64,000 nt of DNA from Acanthococcus lagerstroemiae (GCA_031841125.1 CM063109.1:4936321-5000320), one strand, 5' to 3'; shown: positions 11,501 through 23,394, numbered from the stretch's first letter. Made by a program: numbers and translations. Notes: generated from the letters alone by a model not told the origin.

Positions 11501-11806
11501 CAGATGAGTTCTCCATATCTTCATTCTGGAAAAGAAAATTTAAAAAAGTTTTAATTTCAAATAATCTTGATTTTGCCTCCTTAGACACAAAAAAATTCGG
11601 CCACTGTTGCCAAAATACTCTTTTGTTATCTTGGTATAAATATACAAAGTAAAAACGTATGTAGTCCCTGGCGAGCTTCTGGCTGAGAGCGTCGTTAGCC
11701 CTTGAAAACGCCAACTCGGTACTTAAAAAAGTTTTTACAATACTTGATCAGAAAGTATTTTGCCAGTGGAAAGTAGCTCTTTTCATTGACAAATCAGACA
11801 CGAACA

Positions 11807-12170
11807 TAACCTCAATGTAAAGTAAACATGCCTCAATGTAAAAACATGAGTCACATTTTTACATGCAGGCACGTTTACCAACCAACACGACGGAGCGACA
11901 CCAAGAATGCCGACGGATTCCGAGAATGGCCGACTAATGCCGAGGATATTATTTTACAACGTTGTAATTTTGCAGTTGTTGCTTTTTGATATTATTCGCT
12001 GCCCAAATTGTAAGTTTCCTTTCAGTTGGGATAATCCACATGCTGAATTTTTCGGTGCTGCTTTCTTGACAAAGCTGTTAATGTTTTCCCTTTCTGATCA
12101 TGTATTGTAAAAAATATCTCACAAAACCAAAGCCAAAAGTGAGTTTACATGACTCGGGAATTGCTCACTA
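11807..12170. repeat. Interspersed repeat family A, copy in inverted orientation
   Basis: Inverted partner of 8480-9106. It lacks the 264-bp insertion and so shows the ancestral sequence across that site. With the other copy it forms a 3.7-kb inverted arrangement that encloses the family B copies and the unique block at 10.2-10.8 kb. Confidence 0.7.
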
Positions 12171-13100
12171 GTCACGCTCGTTCGCAAACTTCCCTCGCAT
12201 GTACACACTCACTTTTGACTCTTGGTGTGTAATATACTATTTTACACTAGCGAAAAAGAAAAAGCCGATGGCTTTTCTATTTTACTGACTGATCTTCGAA
12301 ATGCCGATACAGTTGACTTCGTCGAAAAAAGCAGACTGAAGATTCTTGGGGATATCACCTTCCCTTGCTACGCGGCGTCTTTTGCTTCCGAATTTGTGAA
12401 ATTCTGAAACACCGTATCGCAATTTTAGGTTTACCGATGGGAAAAGCAAATGGCCGAAACATTTTTGAAATTATTCAAAATTCTCGCGTCAGAAACGCGA
12501 AAATGGCATGCATTTTGGACGCATGTAGGAATCAATCTTCCGAGTACAAACTTCTGTGCCGAATAAGGTGCCTATCTCACCTCGCATTCAGGGTCTGAAG
12601 CAAAACCTAGTAGCTGAAAGTGAAATAATAAAACTAACACTCGAAGAACACTTTCTAATTTCGCTGATGATCTTCAGAAATAAGGCTTACACTTTTCACT
12701 GTACAATTTTACAACTTGGACATCTTAATTCCGTATTTTAATCCCCAATTTTACAAAAATGTATTTTATTTTTCAGTTTCAATTTTCATTAGCCGAAAAT
12801 CCTCAATCTATTTCCGCTTTTTAGTTGCTTTCAAAGGTTGGTCTAAAGAGTACCTGAACCACATTTGAACCATAGTTTTTTCCCTGAAGCTCCAATCAAA
12901 ATTCCCGTGTTTTTAAAAAATCAGCTCTGTACGGAACCCGATGCGCAAACACCCGCCGGTTACCCGCGGAAAAGTTACCCTTTTGTAACCCTTCGATTAC
13001 GCCGGATATCGAAAGTACTGAAAAGATGGCAGGTAGTCATCGGTAAAAGGCATCAAAGTTGTCTAGCAATGGACATGGCTACACATAGACATAGACAAAA
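12171..13100. other. No recognisable feature
   Basis: Mixed-composition sequence with short open frames only. I tried the + strand frames around 12240-12740 as possible coding relics; they contain frequent stops and no family motif. Confidence 0.4.
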
Positions 13101-13112
13101 CAGTTACCTGTT

Positions 13113-13266
13113 CAGTAAAGTAGCCAGCCCAGTGTTGGGGGGTCTGGTCTCGACCAGAGAGGAAGGGATGTTGGAGCCCACGCTAAAATTATAAAAATAC
13201 TATTTGACAAAGTCGCAAGTGGGGTCCATACTCCCTGAACCTTCCCCCTTCCCGCCTACGCCACTG
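13113..13266. mobile_element. Short non-autonomous hAT-type element
   Basis: The exact 8-bp duplication TACCTGTT flanks it at 13105-13112 and 13267-13274. The ends are CAGTAAAGTAGCC and, on the other strand, CAGTGGCGTAGGC: imperfect hAT-like termini. Length 154 bp, no coding. Confidence 0.8.
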
Positions 13267-13274
13267 TACCTGTT

Positions 13275-14280
13275 GAAGACTTTGACATTGGTCTTTGACT
13301 TTCTGAAAATCATCCTGGTGGATTTAGGACTCTGACACTTTAATGCTTTTATTAACTTGTTCAGTTCCCCTCAAGATTCTTTTATACATGTCTGGGACCT
13401 CCGCACATGTTTTAAACTATCTTTGAGGTTCTTCTGGACTCGTTGAAGTGATTGAGATTTACCGTGACTATTCTAGGCTTGACTATTTGATTAGGTGAGA
13501 TATTTTGGTACTCTTCGAGAATTATTCAAGCCTCTTTGAAATGCATCCGGATAATTCTAGAACTTTTTATGGCTCTTCAATGTTTCCCCCACAGTTGTTC
13601 AATATTCCTCGAGACCTCGTCATGATTTTTCAAAATTTCTCTAGCACTCTTTTAGACACTGCAAGATCTTTCCAGGCTCGTTGAAGAGTGACCCAGGTTT
13701 AGTGACTGAGACTTTTGAAACAATCTTTAAGAATTGTCTAGTCTTGTTCAAGTCTATTCAAGGCTGACAGGATGGTTTTAATACCCTTTGGGACTCTGTA
13801 TGGCTTTCCCAAGCTTGTTAAAGACCCTTTTAGACGTGTTGAGTGTCTAAATCGGTTTTAAAAATTCTTCAGTGAATCTGAAGACGTCTGGAAAGAATCT
13901 TAAAAAATGTTGTACAAGTCCATGGGACTGAAAAGATTTCGTAGAGCCCTATATAATCGCTTAAACGACTTTTATAAAGTTTTAAAGATAGTCTTACAAG
14001 AATCTTAAACAATATTGAAAAGTCTGAAATATATCTGGCAGAGTATTAAAGAATTTGTGTCAAGTGTCTAGTAAATTAAAAGTTTTAAAATGTCGGGTCT
14101 TAAACCTGTCTGTGTGCATCTCAAAAAGTGTTAATCCGATCTGAAACAGTCTTGAAAGTGTGTTAGCAAGTCTGTTAGGCCTGAAATAGTCGTATTAAAA
14201 GGTCGCAGACATACTTAAGCGAGTGCGAAAGGGGATTTAAGAATCCTAAAGAATCTGAAACATTGCTGCAGTCTTGAAAA
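13275..14280. repeat. Degenerate AGTCTT-type quasi-periodic sequence, block 1
   Basis: About 1 kb in which short words such as AGTCTT, TCTTGA, TCTTAAA and their complements recur roughly every 10-13 bases with much variation. In the first half the complementary words dominate; in the second half (from about 13830) the words GAATCTTAAA and GTCTTGAAA dominate. The same pattern recurs at 19490-20030, 33780-34260, 40960-41110 and 52185-52400. It is a strongly decayed short-period satellite. Confidence 0.55.
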
Positions 14281-14929
14281 AGTTTTATTCTAATCCAGCC
14301 TCAGATTATCTTGAACAATATTTAAATCCTTCAAAATTTTCAGGTTCTTGGATAAACTCCGGAGCCATAGCAAGTTTTTTGTTGGGGGGAGGGTACTGGC
14401 AACTAGGATTTACAAATTTGCCGAGTGTCGACTTACAAAGCAACTTGAAGGAATGGGTGTGATCCACCCGCCTTCACCCGTTTCGACAACCATTTTTCAA
14501 TGAAATTTTTCACGTGTTACTTCTTTTTACACCAACGTGTACTTTCTAGTTGTTAGAACCGTCGTTCAAACGAAAAATATTTTCATTAACACTACTGAAT
14601 ATCTGTTGCTTACGTCTCGAGCAAGCGTGAAACTGAACTTGGAATATTGAATCAGGAACCCGGCTCCTCGTTCGAAGTGTGAATTTTTCCAGTCCTCTGA
14701 AGGCATAGTAGTCTAGACTCTAGAGTCTAGAATCTGAAACCCTCCCTTATCGAGCTGGGAAACAATGTTGTAAGAAATGGATCATCAAGACTCCGCTGGT
14801 ATAGTATGTACGAGCTCGTTGCATCATTTATCGATCCTGTTCCTTACATTCCAGTGCAGGCTTCTTCGAAATTTCAGTCCTCAGTGGCTTCGACGAGAAG
14901 TGTAAGCAGCGCGTATTGACCCTCGACTC

Positions 14930-15235
14930 GCCCGTGAATGTATTTTCAACTAATGATTCGCGGATATGGTTAATAATGACGGGGAAGTAAGCGGCCGGCC
15001 GCCGAATTTGTGCGAGCGTATCCGGTCAGCAGACGGCCGTAATGGGACTGCGCGCAGCAGGCATTCGACATAAATGCCGAGCGTAAAGCGCGTTGAAAAT
15101 GTCAAGAGCCAATGAAGGCGGTCGTTTCGTAGCAGACAACTTGGTGTACCTACTCGACCAATAATTATACTCGTAATTAACCATAAACCATAACCAACGC
15201 TCGTGAAATTGGAGATCGAATACACGAACGCATAA
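14930..15235. other. Unique block with homeodomain-like sites, candidate regulatory element
   Basis: A GC-rich left part (GCGGCCGGCCGCCGAATTTG, GGGACTGCGCGCAGCAGG) runs into an AT-rich tail with CAATAATTATACTCGTAATT and AACCATAAACCATAACC. Such clusters of TAATTA and ATAAA motifs are typical of homeotic-gene-regulated enhancers, and spineless is a known homeotic target in flies. No repeated relative was found here. Conservation could not be tested. Confidence 0.35.
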
Positions 15236-16117
15236 ATTTTGTGTGGTCAGACATATTAGTGAAGGGTGAAAATTACTAATAGATCGGCTTGTGTTAACAT
15301 CATTATTGAAAAATAGGAGTATAATATTTGTAGCTATTTAAAACTATTGGAAAGTGTTTGTGAAGTTCTCTTCAGAAAAGTGTCAGAAGCACATGAAACA
15401 TATCATTCGAGAAAATTATGTTAGTGCATGATAGCATGTTCAACCAGCCAAGGGCTCTGTTAGGAACCGAACAGTCAGTTCAGGCTCAGGTATAGACCCA
15501 AACTCTTCATGTAGATGTAAAGGGTTCATTGTATCGTCGTGTATTCTAGCGAAGGTAACACATAGATACTCATTACACACTCAATGACAGTGTGAAGGAT
15601 GTGTCTAACAAACACGAAAAATGAAAACCATACCCAGTTTTGCCGTACCTCTTTTCAAAATAAATGAAGTGAGAATGTCGATAATTACTTAGACGAATAT
15701 TCAGTACCTATCTTGACGATATCAGGGAAAGATGGGGAAAGGCTGTCAAATTATCTATCAGTTGGCAGAATTTAAACGAAGTTGACTTTTTGTCTTGTGA
15801 TTTTCAAAAATGTCCACACCAGGTTCTGAATTGAGTCTTCAGTTAGTTAAATACACTCTTTAGGGATGCGAATCCTAATACCGGATTGACGGATTCACAT
15901 TTTAACCACCGGTTAATTTTTAACTAAGCTTAATAATACTGGCCCGTAGAAAAGTTGGAATTTCTTTCTCTCATCCTAGTCTAAAGAATTCGTGGTTTTG
16001 GTACGTCCGTCACTTCCATCCACAAATTACCAACAAGTAAAATAATCATTAATTTTAGTGTTGTGCAAATACTGAATGTTTGTTAAAAGTTAAAATGCGA
16101 CCAATATGTGAGAGCCG

Positions 16118-16172
16118 CTCGAAAGGGCGGATTCCAGGGCTCGGGTTAAGAGCAAATTAGAAAAAGAGGCTT
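16118..16172 (+). repeat. tRNA-derived SINE, 3' fragment
   Basis: CTCGAAAGGGCGGATTCCAG followed by GGCTCGGGTTAAGAGCAAAT matches the 3' part of the SINE copies at 18779-18956 and 41213-41431. Confidence 0.75.
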
Positions 16173-17399
16173 AAGGGGTCTGGTTGACCGATACTCCACA
16201 TGAATTAGGTTTTAAGTAGAAAAAAAATCATAGAAAGCTGAAACTTGGTATATTGGTTTAAATAAGTGTCCTGAACTACATACTAAAAGTCCCAATGAAT
16301 CCGGCGCCGGCGTCGTCCCCTACGGGGCAAAAATGGGGGAGTAAAACAGTTTTTGGCTTATATCTCGCTTCACTTTAGAAAAAAAAAAGTTCAAAGAAAT
16401 GTGATAAAGAATGAAAAAATACACAAAAATGGTCTCACTCATTTTTCTGTAGAGTGCGTATTTATCAAATAAATTGATATCAAACGTTGAGATATTTCCT
16501 CCATGGACACAACTTATTGTAATCGATGCGACGTAGACTTGTACGCATACGAGAAGATTCATTTCAAATACTCGCGCCAGTGATGGAATAAAAAGAATCA
16601 CCCCCTCCCCCCTTCCACGAAAACAGATGTTGGAAAAGGAGCTGGCTCGTGCCAAAAACAGAATTTCAGTTCTTCATCCGTTTTCTTCAAGAACGAGATT
16701 CTTTGGAAAACTAAGAGAGGGTCGATAGGTATGACGCTTCCTTCAATACGAATACTGCTGTTAATAGACCCTAATGGCTTCACTCTGTTTCCTGATTTTT
16801 GATCAAAAGAAAATTGTGGGATACATAGTTGCCCTCCTCCTTACCTTCCGGACTCCATAGAGAGCTGTTTCTTGAACGATTTCAATATTCAGATTCTTTA
16901 TGTTCGAATAAAGAATAACCTCTTTTCAATTTTACGTCGGAAAATGTTTTGCCAACCATGGACTGGACGCCAAGGTTTCCCACCAATGCGCTTTCGAGGC
17001 AGTTGATTGAAGTATCCCCTATAACACCTGTGGATAGGGATGCTATCGATGTTCGGCAACTCTGGGAATGGGTTACATGTCAATTTTTCAACATCTGAAG
17101 TACTTATCACGAAAAATCCGAGAAGGACGTAGGTCGACATGTTGTTCGCTCGAATATTTTTTGCACCCTGTGAACGCCTCAACTTCTTCACAAATGGCCA
17201 TAACAACGGGCATACTCAAAATCCATTTTTGAATCACACTTGACTGTATACCACGACCACATGAGTGCGTGCAAATGAAAGGGGCCTAAGAGCAAGAACG
17301 TAGTTTTGAGATAAACGCGTTCAAAGTTTCAGTTTGTTACCACATGAGAATAAACAGAGATAAAAACGTGCGGTAAAAAAGGTACTAAACTAGATGTCT

Positions 17400-17743
17400 T
17401 TAACGTTCCAAATCAGTTGATGTACCTTTGGTAGAAATATGTTCCTATTTTCGGCAATTTTTTAAAGTAGACTCTATGAGTGCCCTTTTCATTGGCAGTG
17501 AATTTTTGCATCAAAATTGAATATTAATCTATGTTGTTATGGTCTAAAAAAGTATTCTAATGAGAAATTAATTTAACGTTCCAAATCAGTTGATGTACCT
17601 TTGGTAGAAATAATCCTATTTTCGGCAATTTTTCAAAGTAGACTCTATGAATGCCCTTTTCATTGGCAGTGAATTTTTGCATCAAACTTGAATATTAATC
17701 TATGTTGTTATGGTCCAAAAAGGCATTTTAATGCGAAATTAAT
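17400..17743. repeat. Tandem duplication, two ~172-174-bp units
   Basis: TTAACGTTCCAAATCAGTTG begins each unit and GAAATTAAT ends each one. The two units differ at only a few positions, so the duplication is younger than the surrounding decay. Confidence 0.9.
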
Positions 17744-17889
17744 ACAAAAACACAACGAATCCACCAAACCAGTCAAATTTTTTCAGTAGTATTGAAAACT
17801 GCTTGAACAGAAAATTTAATAAGACTGATAACTCTGCGACTATTATAGATATCAGCACGCGGTTTTCACTACTCGATAGAGCGCGCTTC

Positions 17890-18320
17890 AGGGCATCAGA
17901 ATAGTCGATGTCCGCTAAAGGGCCTAATTGTCACTTAGGCCCCTTTCATTTACACGCACTTCATGTCAATCCTCTTCTGCTTTTCATGAATCTCATCAGG
18001 GTCTGTTCAATGGTCATATCACTCTAAATACCGGCAAAGTAATTCTGACTTCTTCGTATGGTGAAATACTTCGGAAATTCAGTGTACTCAGAATCACTCA
18101 TTTTGTCTCGTAGGTGATAAATGTGAACTGCCTTAGCGTACGGAAAATGTCCTGCCGCATGGAAAAATTTAAGCATCTATTGCACACACTCAAGATGCCA
18201 CGGCCAGTTACCCATTCATTCTGCAGCAACAAATTTTGCCACGAATGATATCGTTCGGAAATATTGAATCCACAGTTTAGCTGTGGGGCCTTGAGCTTCG
18301 ACCTCTAGCACATGAGTCTC
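17890..18320 (-). pseudogene. Decayed reading frame of a multi-copy uncharacterised protein family
   Basis: On the minus strand a broken frame reads GPTAKLWIQYFRTISFVAKF, then GNWPWHLECV, FFHAAGHFPYAKAVHIY, FTIRRSQNYFAGI, and after a stop DMTIEQTLMRFMKS. I recognise this pattern (a GNW..HL..ML.FFHAAGH..YAK block followed by a TIEQTLMR block) as one found in many repeated genes of invertebrates, but I know of no assigned function. Several stops make it non-functional. It lies between the inverted arms of the 2.6-kb element, so the family may travel with it. Confidence 0.5.
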
Positions 18321-18778
18321 AAATCATTGCATCAAGTCACTTAAGAGCTCACTCAGACGTATAAATTGTTTGACAAAGTAAATAGAAATTAATGTATTCA
18401 TGCGTGCGCGAGTCTACATTGCATCGATTACAATAAGTTGAATTGAATATACATATGGAGGAACCTTCTCAACCTTTGATATTAATATTTATTCAACAAA
18501 TAAGCATTCTACGGGGAAATGTGTAAGAACATTGTTTATGTATTTTTTCATTCTCTATCACATTTGTTGGAACAATTTTCTTCTAAACTCAAATTTTGGT
18601 GTGATATAAGTAAGAAACTGTTTTACGCCTCCATTTTTGCCCTCTAGGGGACGACGCCGGCATCGGATTCGATGGGATTTTTAGGATGTTATTCAGGACA
18701 CTTAATTAGACCAATGTATTAAGTTTCAGCTTTCTATGATTTTTTTTTTTACTCCTATTTGGGCTAACTTATGTGGAC

Positions 18779-18956
18779 TACGGGTGGATAGCGCGTTGGT
18801 CTCGGAATCCGGAGCTCAGATTTTGACCTAGGCCGGTTTTTCAGCCAGAAGGGAAGAGGGCTAAGACAGCCGCCCTAATAGCCTCCCCGAAGTCTCTGAA
18901 GTAATGCTCGAAAGGGCGGATTCCAGGGCTCGGGTTGAGAGCAAATTTTAAAAAGA
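18779..18956 (+). repeat. tRNA-derived SINE, nearly full copy
   Basis: The 5' part GGGTGGATAGCGCGTTGGTC TCGG matches the tRNA-like head of the copy at 41213, but the B box is damaged. The middle (CTAGGCCGG...GGGCTAAGAC) and the 3' part (GCTCGAAAGGGCGGATTCC) are well kept. Confidence 0.75.
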
Positions 18957-19489
18957 ATATGCGAGAGCCGAAATTCAAAATTTTAATAGCTGTACAAAAG
19001 CTGAAAAGTGATTATTAAACGACTTGGAAAATATCTGCCTATGCCCTTCAATATCCCGACATTATCGAACCGACGACCTTTCAGGTATCTATTAGTCACA
19101 TCTCAGATTTATCTAAATCAAAAAATAGACATTCTGAAGTGATATGAAAAATTATTAATGTTACAAATGGCGAATTCCTCTAATTATTAGTCTTGACAGA
19201 GTCTTGATGAGTCATAACCAGAAACATACTGAGGCAACCTTTCTGGAGAAGGTGGAATCCCAATTTTTCCCACTCAAAATATCCGAGTTGCCTTTCGGAG
19301 ATTTGACGACGGTTAAGCAAAAAATTCTATCATTTTTGGATATTTTACCGGCAAAGGGATTCAATGTTGCCAACTGACGGCTTTCAGTTTGTAACCCGGT
19401 GAAAATGGTTTTTCTCTAAGGAAGGACTTCCTTCTCGATACGTTGCTAGTTATCTTAACGAATTTTGGAAGGTCTTAGCCAACTAAGTC

Positions 19490-20030
19490 TTATCAAATTT
19501 CTAGTGAGACTTTACGGAGTGTTACGGAGTGTTAAACGACTTCCTCAATCTTGGCGCATTTCAATGAAGGCTTTATTTTCAATTTCATTTCACCAACCTT
19601 AGGAGATTAATAATTTGTTACAGCTTGTTTTAGAAGGTTTGAATAGTGCTTAATTACTTGTTTAAAATCTTAACAAATTGTATGAGCCTAAAAACTAATA
19701 TTATTCAATCCTAGCGAATCTCAGTTGATAAGCTGAACAAGAATGAATCAAGTTCCATAGGTTTTGAAATGTCTCATAGCATTGCAGTCTTGACAAATTT
19801 TCAAATTTTCTATTCATGAAACTTAGCAGATTCATAATCTGTCATGAATTGTTTTAAAAAGTTTGAACAAGTCTGAATCGGTTTCAGAATATCTTAACGA
19901 GTCTTGATGAGTGCTAATGAGTCTTACAAAGTTGTAAAAAGTGTTAGTCAGTCTTTGCCAATCTTAATGAGTTTAAAATGGTTCTTATGTGAATAGCTAG
20001 ATGAGAATCAAATAATCTTCGCGGGTTCTC
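19490..20030. repeat. Degenerate AGTCTT-type quasi-periodic sequence, block 2
   Basis: Words such as AGTCTTGA, GTCTTAC, ATCTTAACGA and AGTGTTA recur at intervals of about 10-13 bases, especially at 19860-19990 (GAGTCTTGATGAGTGCTAAT and GAGTCTTACAAAG). Same class as 13275-14280. Confidence 0.55.
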
Positions 20031-20034
20031 AAAT

Positions 20035-20455
20035 GAAGATACGGTTTCCAAACTGCCCTTAGTCCAAAAAAAATCGAAATGCGGTTTTCAGCGCTACCTA
20101 GTGGCTAATGCGAGCACTACAAAAGTAACTTTATAGAATCTCGATACCTCGTTCGATGGTCATTACGCGCATTCAAAGAGCAGCGGTGAGCTGACAGGAA
20201 GAAAGGGACCTTCATGTATTACGTCCAGTGCCAAACTGCCCTTTGTCCACGACTTTCGATCACTTTTCCTTCAATAATTCTAGATAGGCTATATTCTCAT
20301 TTTTGTGCGTCTTTGGTAGTATGGTAGAGGATTCAGGCTACTCGGTTGTACCATTTACAGAAGTTTTAAATAAACTGGTACAGTGTAGCACAGTTTTTAT
20401 CGATTTCCCCAAAAAATAATTTTTGGACTAAGGGCAGTTTGGAAACCGTATCTTC
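20035..20455. mobile_element. 421-bp MITE with ~36-bp inverted termini
   Basis: The ends carry GAAGATACGGTTTCCAAACT and continue with GCCCTTAGTCCAAAAA, the right end being its complement. AAAT flanks both sides (20031-20034 and 20456-20459), a possible 4-bp target duplication. The same CCAAACTGCCCTTnGTCC string occurs once more in the interior at about 20230. No coding sequence; superfamily not assigned. Confidence 0.8.
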
Positions 20456-20752
20456 AAATGTCTTGTAATAGAATATTTTCTGTGTGCCACAGTCTTAACC
20501 AATTCTCAGCAGAGCGTTACAAAATCTCAACAAAATTTCATTAATTCTCGACAGTTTTAACATCTTACTATACCTTTTGTAGACGTCGTTTATGTCTTAA
20601 TGTTCTGCTTTCCACAATCTTGCTTCTCTTTCGAACTGACGACGAGCACATGAAAAGGGACTAACTGGAAAATTTGTTTTGAGATGGTTGAAATTGAAAG
20701 TTTATTCATTACATCTAATTTTCATCATCTTTGTTACTTTCATGCTCCGCGT

Positions 20753-21850
20753 CAGTGTCGGACTGGCTTTCTTTAAGGCCCGTGGCGATTTTCGCGCATT
20801 GGGCCCCGTGTCATACCCCACTTTTGAAAATTGAGCCTCTGCCCTTCAACAAAAACAAACATAACATAACAGAAACGACTGTAGTTATTTAAAAAAAAAA
20901 AGGCAAAAAATACTTGCATTAAACTTCATTATAAAAATGCAAAAACGAATACAAGAAAAAATCAAGAGTAAAACGATAACATAATTCTATAAGCATTGAA
21001 GTAAAAAAAAAAAATGACAATGTTGCCAATCAAAAATACATTAAGAACAAAGACAAAATCAAAATAGTAATATCTTTGATTCTTTTGAGGATTGCCCAAA
21101 CTGGTCAATAATTTCATCAACATTAGTATTTTTCAGAAGATCAGATTCTACAAACATATCAACAGTAAAGGGCTTAAGAATTCTTGGCCAAAAGTATTTC
21201 TTGAACAGTCCTTGAGTTTTTTCAACTTCGAAAAACACCATTCGCGATACACTTGGGTGCAGGGCAGTGAAAGTATAAATTTTATAGCTTCGTATAAATT
21301 GTTAAAGATTCCAGATATAGAGGTTAATTCATGCAAAATTGAAAAGAGGCATCCCAAACATGAGGCACAGTTTTTATCTTCATCATGGTAAGCTTGAGCT
21401 ACTGTCATTCTCATTCCTGAATCTGAATCAAATTCTTCTTCAGATGCTGAACTTTCCAAATCTTGATCTTGATCATCCTCAACTTGTCCTTTGTCTTGAT
21501 GACTTTCTGCTACTGTAGTTGCATAAAGTTTCCCCCAATTTTGAGTCAAGCTATTATACTGCCCCGCAAATTACTCGAGTTCATTCAGTAAAGATATTCT
21601 GCTCAAGCCTGTTAATTCACTTATCTTTACAAAAGTTGATGTGGGAAATTCTAAAATACTTTTCATGTTTGAAATTTCTTTAAATTTTTCTGAATCCATC
21701 CACGAACAATCCATATATAAATCTCTATGTTGAAAATTTTTCTCAAGCATAATATTGTTGCAGTGCAGCTGTTTTTGGGCCCCCTTAAAACTTTACTTTC
21801 GGCTCGCCCCTGGCGATCGCCAGGTAGCCACCCGGGCCAGTCCGACACTG
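20753..21850 (-). mobile_element. hAT transposon remnant with transposase 3' part
   Basis: Ends CAGTGTCGGACTGGC and GCCAGTCCGACACTG are perfect 15-bp inverted termini. The exact 8-bp duplication CTCCGCGT lies at 20745-20752 and 21851-21858. The 1098-bp interior keeps the minus-strand end of a hAT transposase. Much of the transposase gene, including the catalytic region, has been deleted. Because both termini are intact, it could still be moved by a related transposase. Confidence 0.92.
21059..21660 (-). pseudogene. hAT transposase C-terminal fragment
   Basis: A minus-strand frame (21549-21148) includes an acidic Ser/Asp/Glu-rich stretch, then LYEAIKFILSLPCTQVY and WCFSKLKKLKD, a changed form of the (S)ERxFSxLKxIK hAT dimerisation motif of ZMYM1-like transposases. 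After a frame change, VESDLLKNTNVDEIIDQF (21241-21059) ends the protein. The usual E-R pair reads E-W. It is a truncated, frameshifted remnant. Confidence 0.75.
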
Positions 21851-22842
21851 CTCCGCGTTATTAACGGTATCTTACATGTCCCTGTCATTTTCCTTGAGGA
21901 ATGAGATAATTTTCTGGATTTTCTTCGGTTTTTCAAGGTAACCGTTAGGTTTTTTCATACATTACAAAAAATGTCATTTATAAAATATTATCATCATTAT
22001 TTCTTCAGCGAAAACGTTACTGCGATGTTCATGACTCATTTTTCGTGACATTTGTTTCTCTATAACATTTTTTGAGCTTCTTCTTTGCTAAGGAAGCTCA
22101 TATTGAAGGTTGAGCGTGAAGCAAGAAAACTGTTACTTAGTACTGGAGTGAGTGAAATATAAGACCAGCGACAATTTTGAGTAGGGAGGATCAGCTAATC
22201 TTGCCCTCAACTGTGAATTTTCTAATATGATTTGTGGGGGCAGGTTGAGTCTCTAGAGGGGCATATTCTCCTCGCCTCCTCTGCTCTATGTCGTTGAGGT
22301 GGAGCACCGCGATGAAAATAAGTATTTTCGAGACGGATATCTAACATCTAACAAAAATAACGTGAAACTTTACTAGAAATTACGTAGATTTCGGTTTTTC
22401 CAAATTGATGAAAAGGTCCCTAATGAAGTTAGACTCTTTTCATTTGCTGGTCGTTAACTGTTCCTATTTGTTGTTTGTCAGCGTCTCCCTTTGTACAGTT
22501 GGTTGATGTTGTTGGCTTATTTTGTCTTTCCATTTTCTGCGTCTCTTGTTTGGCTTCCTGATTTGTCTATGGAGAGCTTTATTTTACTTATAAGTAAGAC
22601 AAGTTGAACAGTGACGTATAGTCCAGGGGAGGGAGTAGAGAGAGGGCTTCCTTGCTTCTCGTTCAAGTTAGTTGGGAAAATCTAACCGCAAAAGAGTAAA
22701 AATAGTCCAGCTTTTGTCTGTTTTTACGACTCAAAACCGTATAGAGAGAAGCCTCCATAATGCGTTGAATTCCAATCATATTCGCTTCGTAGCGCCCCTG
22801 AGATTGAGTACACGTTCAACGTTCAAAGGCCGGACTGAGATC

Positions 22843-23093
22843 CAGGGACGTACCGCTGGGGAGGCGGAAACTTGCCGCCCCCCATAGGAATTCTCTACTG
22901 AGCAGTTGGGAAAATTTACCATTTCAGTTAGGCGGAGTTGGGAAAATCCAACAAGTTAAGGTTTTTATTTTGCTTCTGAAAATTTTGAGTTGAGTCAGTT
23001 GGAAAAATCCAACAAGTCAAGAGGCATTTTTTGGCTTGCTTTGATACTTGTTGAGTCAGTTGAGACCAGGAAAAACTTTTCGATACGTCCCTG
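22843..23093. mobile_element. Non-autonomous hAT-type element, CAGGGACG family
   Basis: Starts CAGGGACGTACCG and ends CGATACGTCCCTG. The flanks are CTGAGATC (22835-22842) and CTGGGATC (23094-23101), seven of eight equal. The interior repeats TTGGGAAAATCCAACAAG-like words. It is related to the copy at 31510-31731, which shares the CAGGGACGTA start and the CCCAACT/AGTTGGGAAA words. Confidence 0.8.
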
Positions 23094-23394
23094 CTGGGAT
23101 CTCTGTATTAATAAAAATTCAACGGGCCGTAAGTGCCCCGAATCCGGGTCTTTAGAATGTCAAATTTCGCCGATAGTTTGCCCTCTAACTAGAGTTGTGT
23201 AGCAAATAGGGTGCAAAAGATGGAGCTTGAATCCCTCAAACAAATTTTTCTAGACAAAGTTGATCATCTTACGACAGCCAGTTTTCCAAATTTGAAAAAT
23301 GAAGACATATTCTGCTTTTATTTTGATCAACCAAAATTTTAAATTCGCCGTTGTTATTTATCGAGTTTCTTCGGCCCAAGGAGAGTTAGTTTTC

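Larger units (their letters stand above)
16175..18778. mobile_element. 2.6-kb element with ~400-bp imperfect inverted repeats
   Basis: Left arm about 16186-16590 and right arm about 18395-18775 are inverted. Matched landmarks are ATCATAGAAAGCTGAAACTT, AAGTGTCCTGAA, GGCGTCGTCCCC with its complement, the ATGTGATA stretch, and TTGTAATCGATGC. The interior has a 174-bp tandem duplication (17400-17743), a second inverted pair (TGCGTGCAAATGAAAGGGGC near 17258, complement at 17940-17964) and a decayed minus-strand reading frame. The superfamily is not assigned. Confidence 0.7.
16104..18970. mobile_element. SINE compound flanked by a 14-bp direct repeat
   Basis: ATATGTGAGAGCCG at 16104-16117 recurs as ATATGCGAGAGCCG at 18957-18970, like a target duplication. 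Directly inside the left copy lies a SINE 3' piece; directly inside the right copy is the 3' end of a nearly full SINE. Between them sits an element with ~400-bp inverted arms. The simplest reading is a tandem or partly duplicated SINE into which a DNA element was inserted. Confidence 0.6.
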
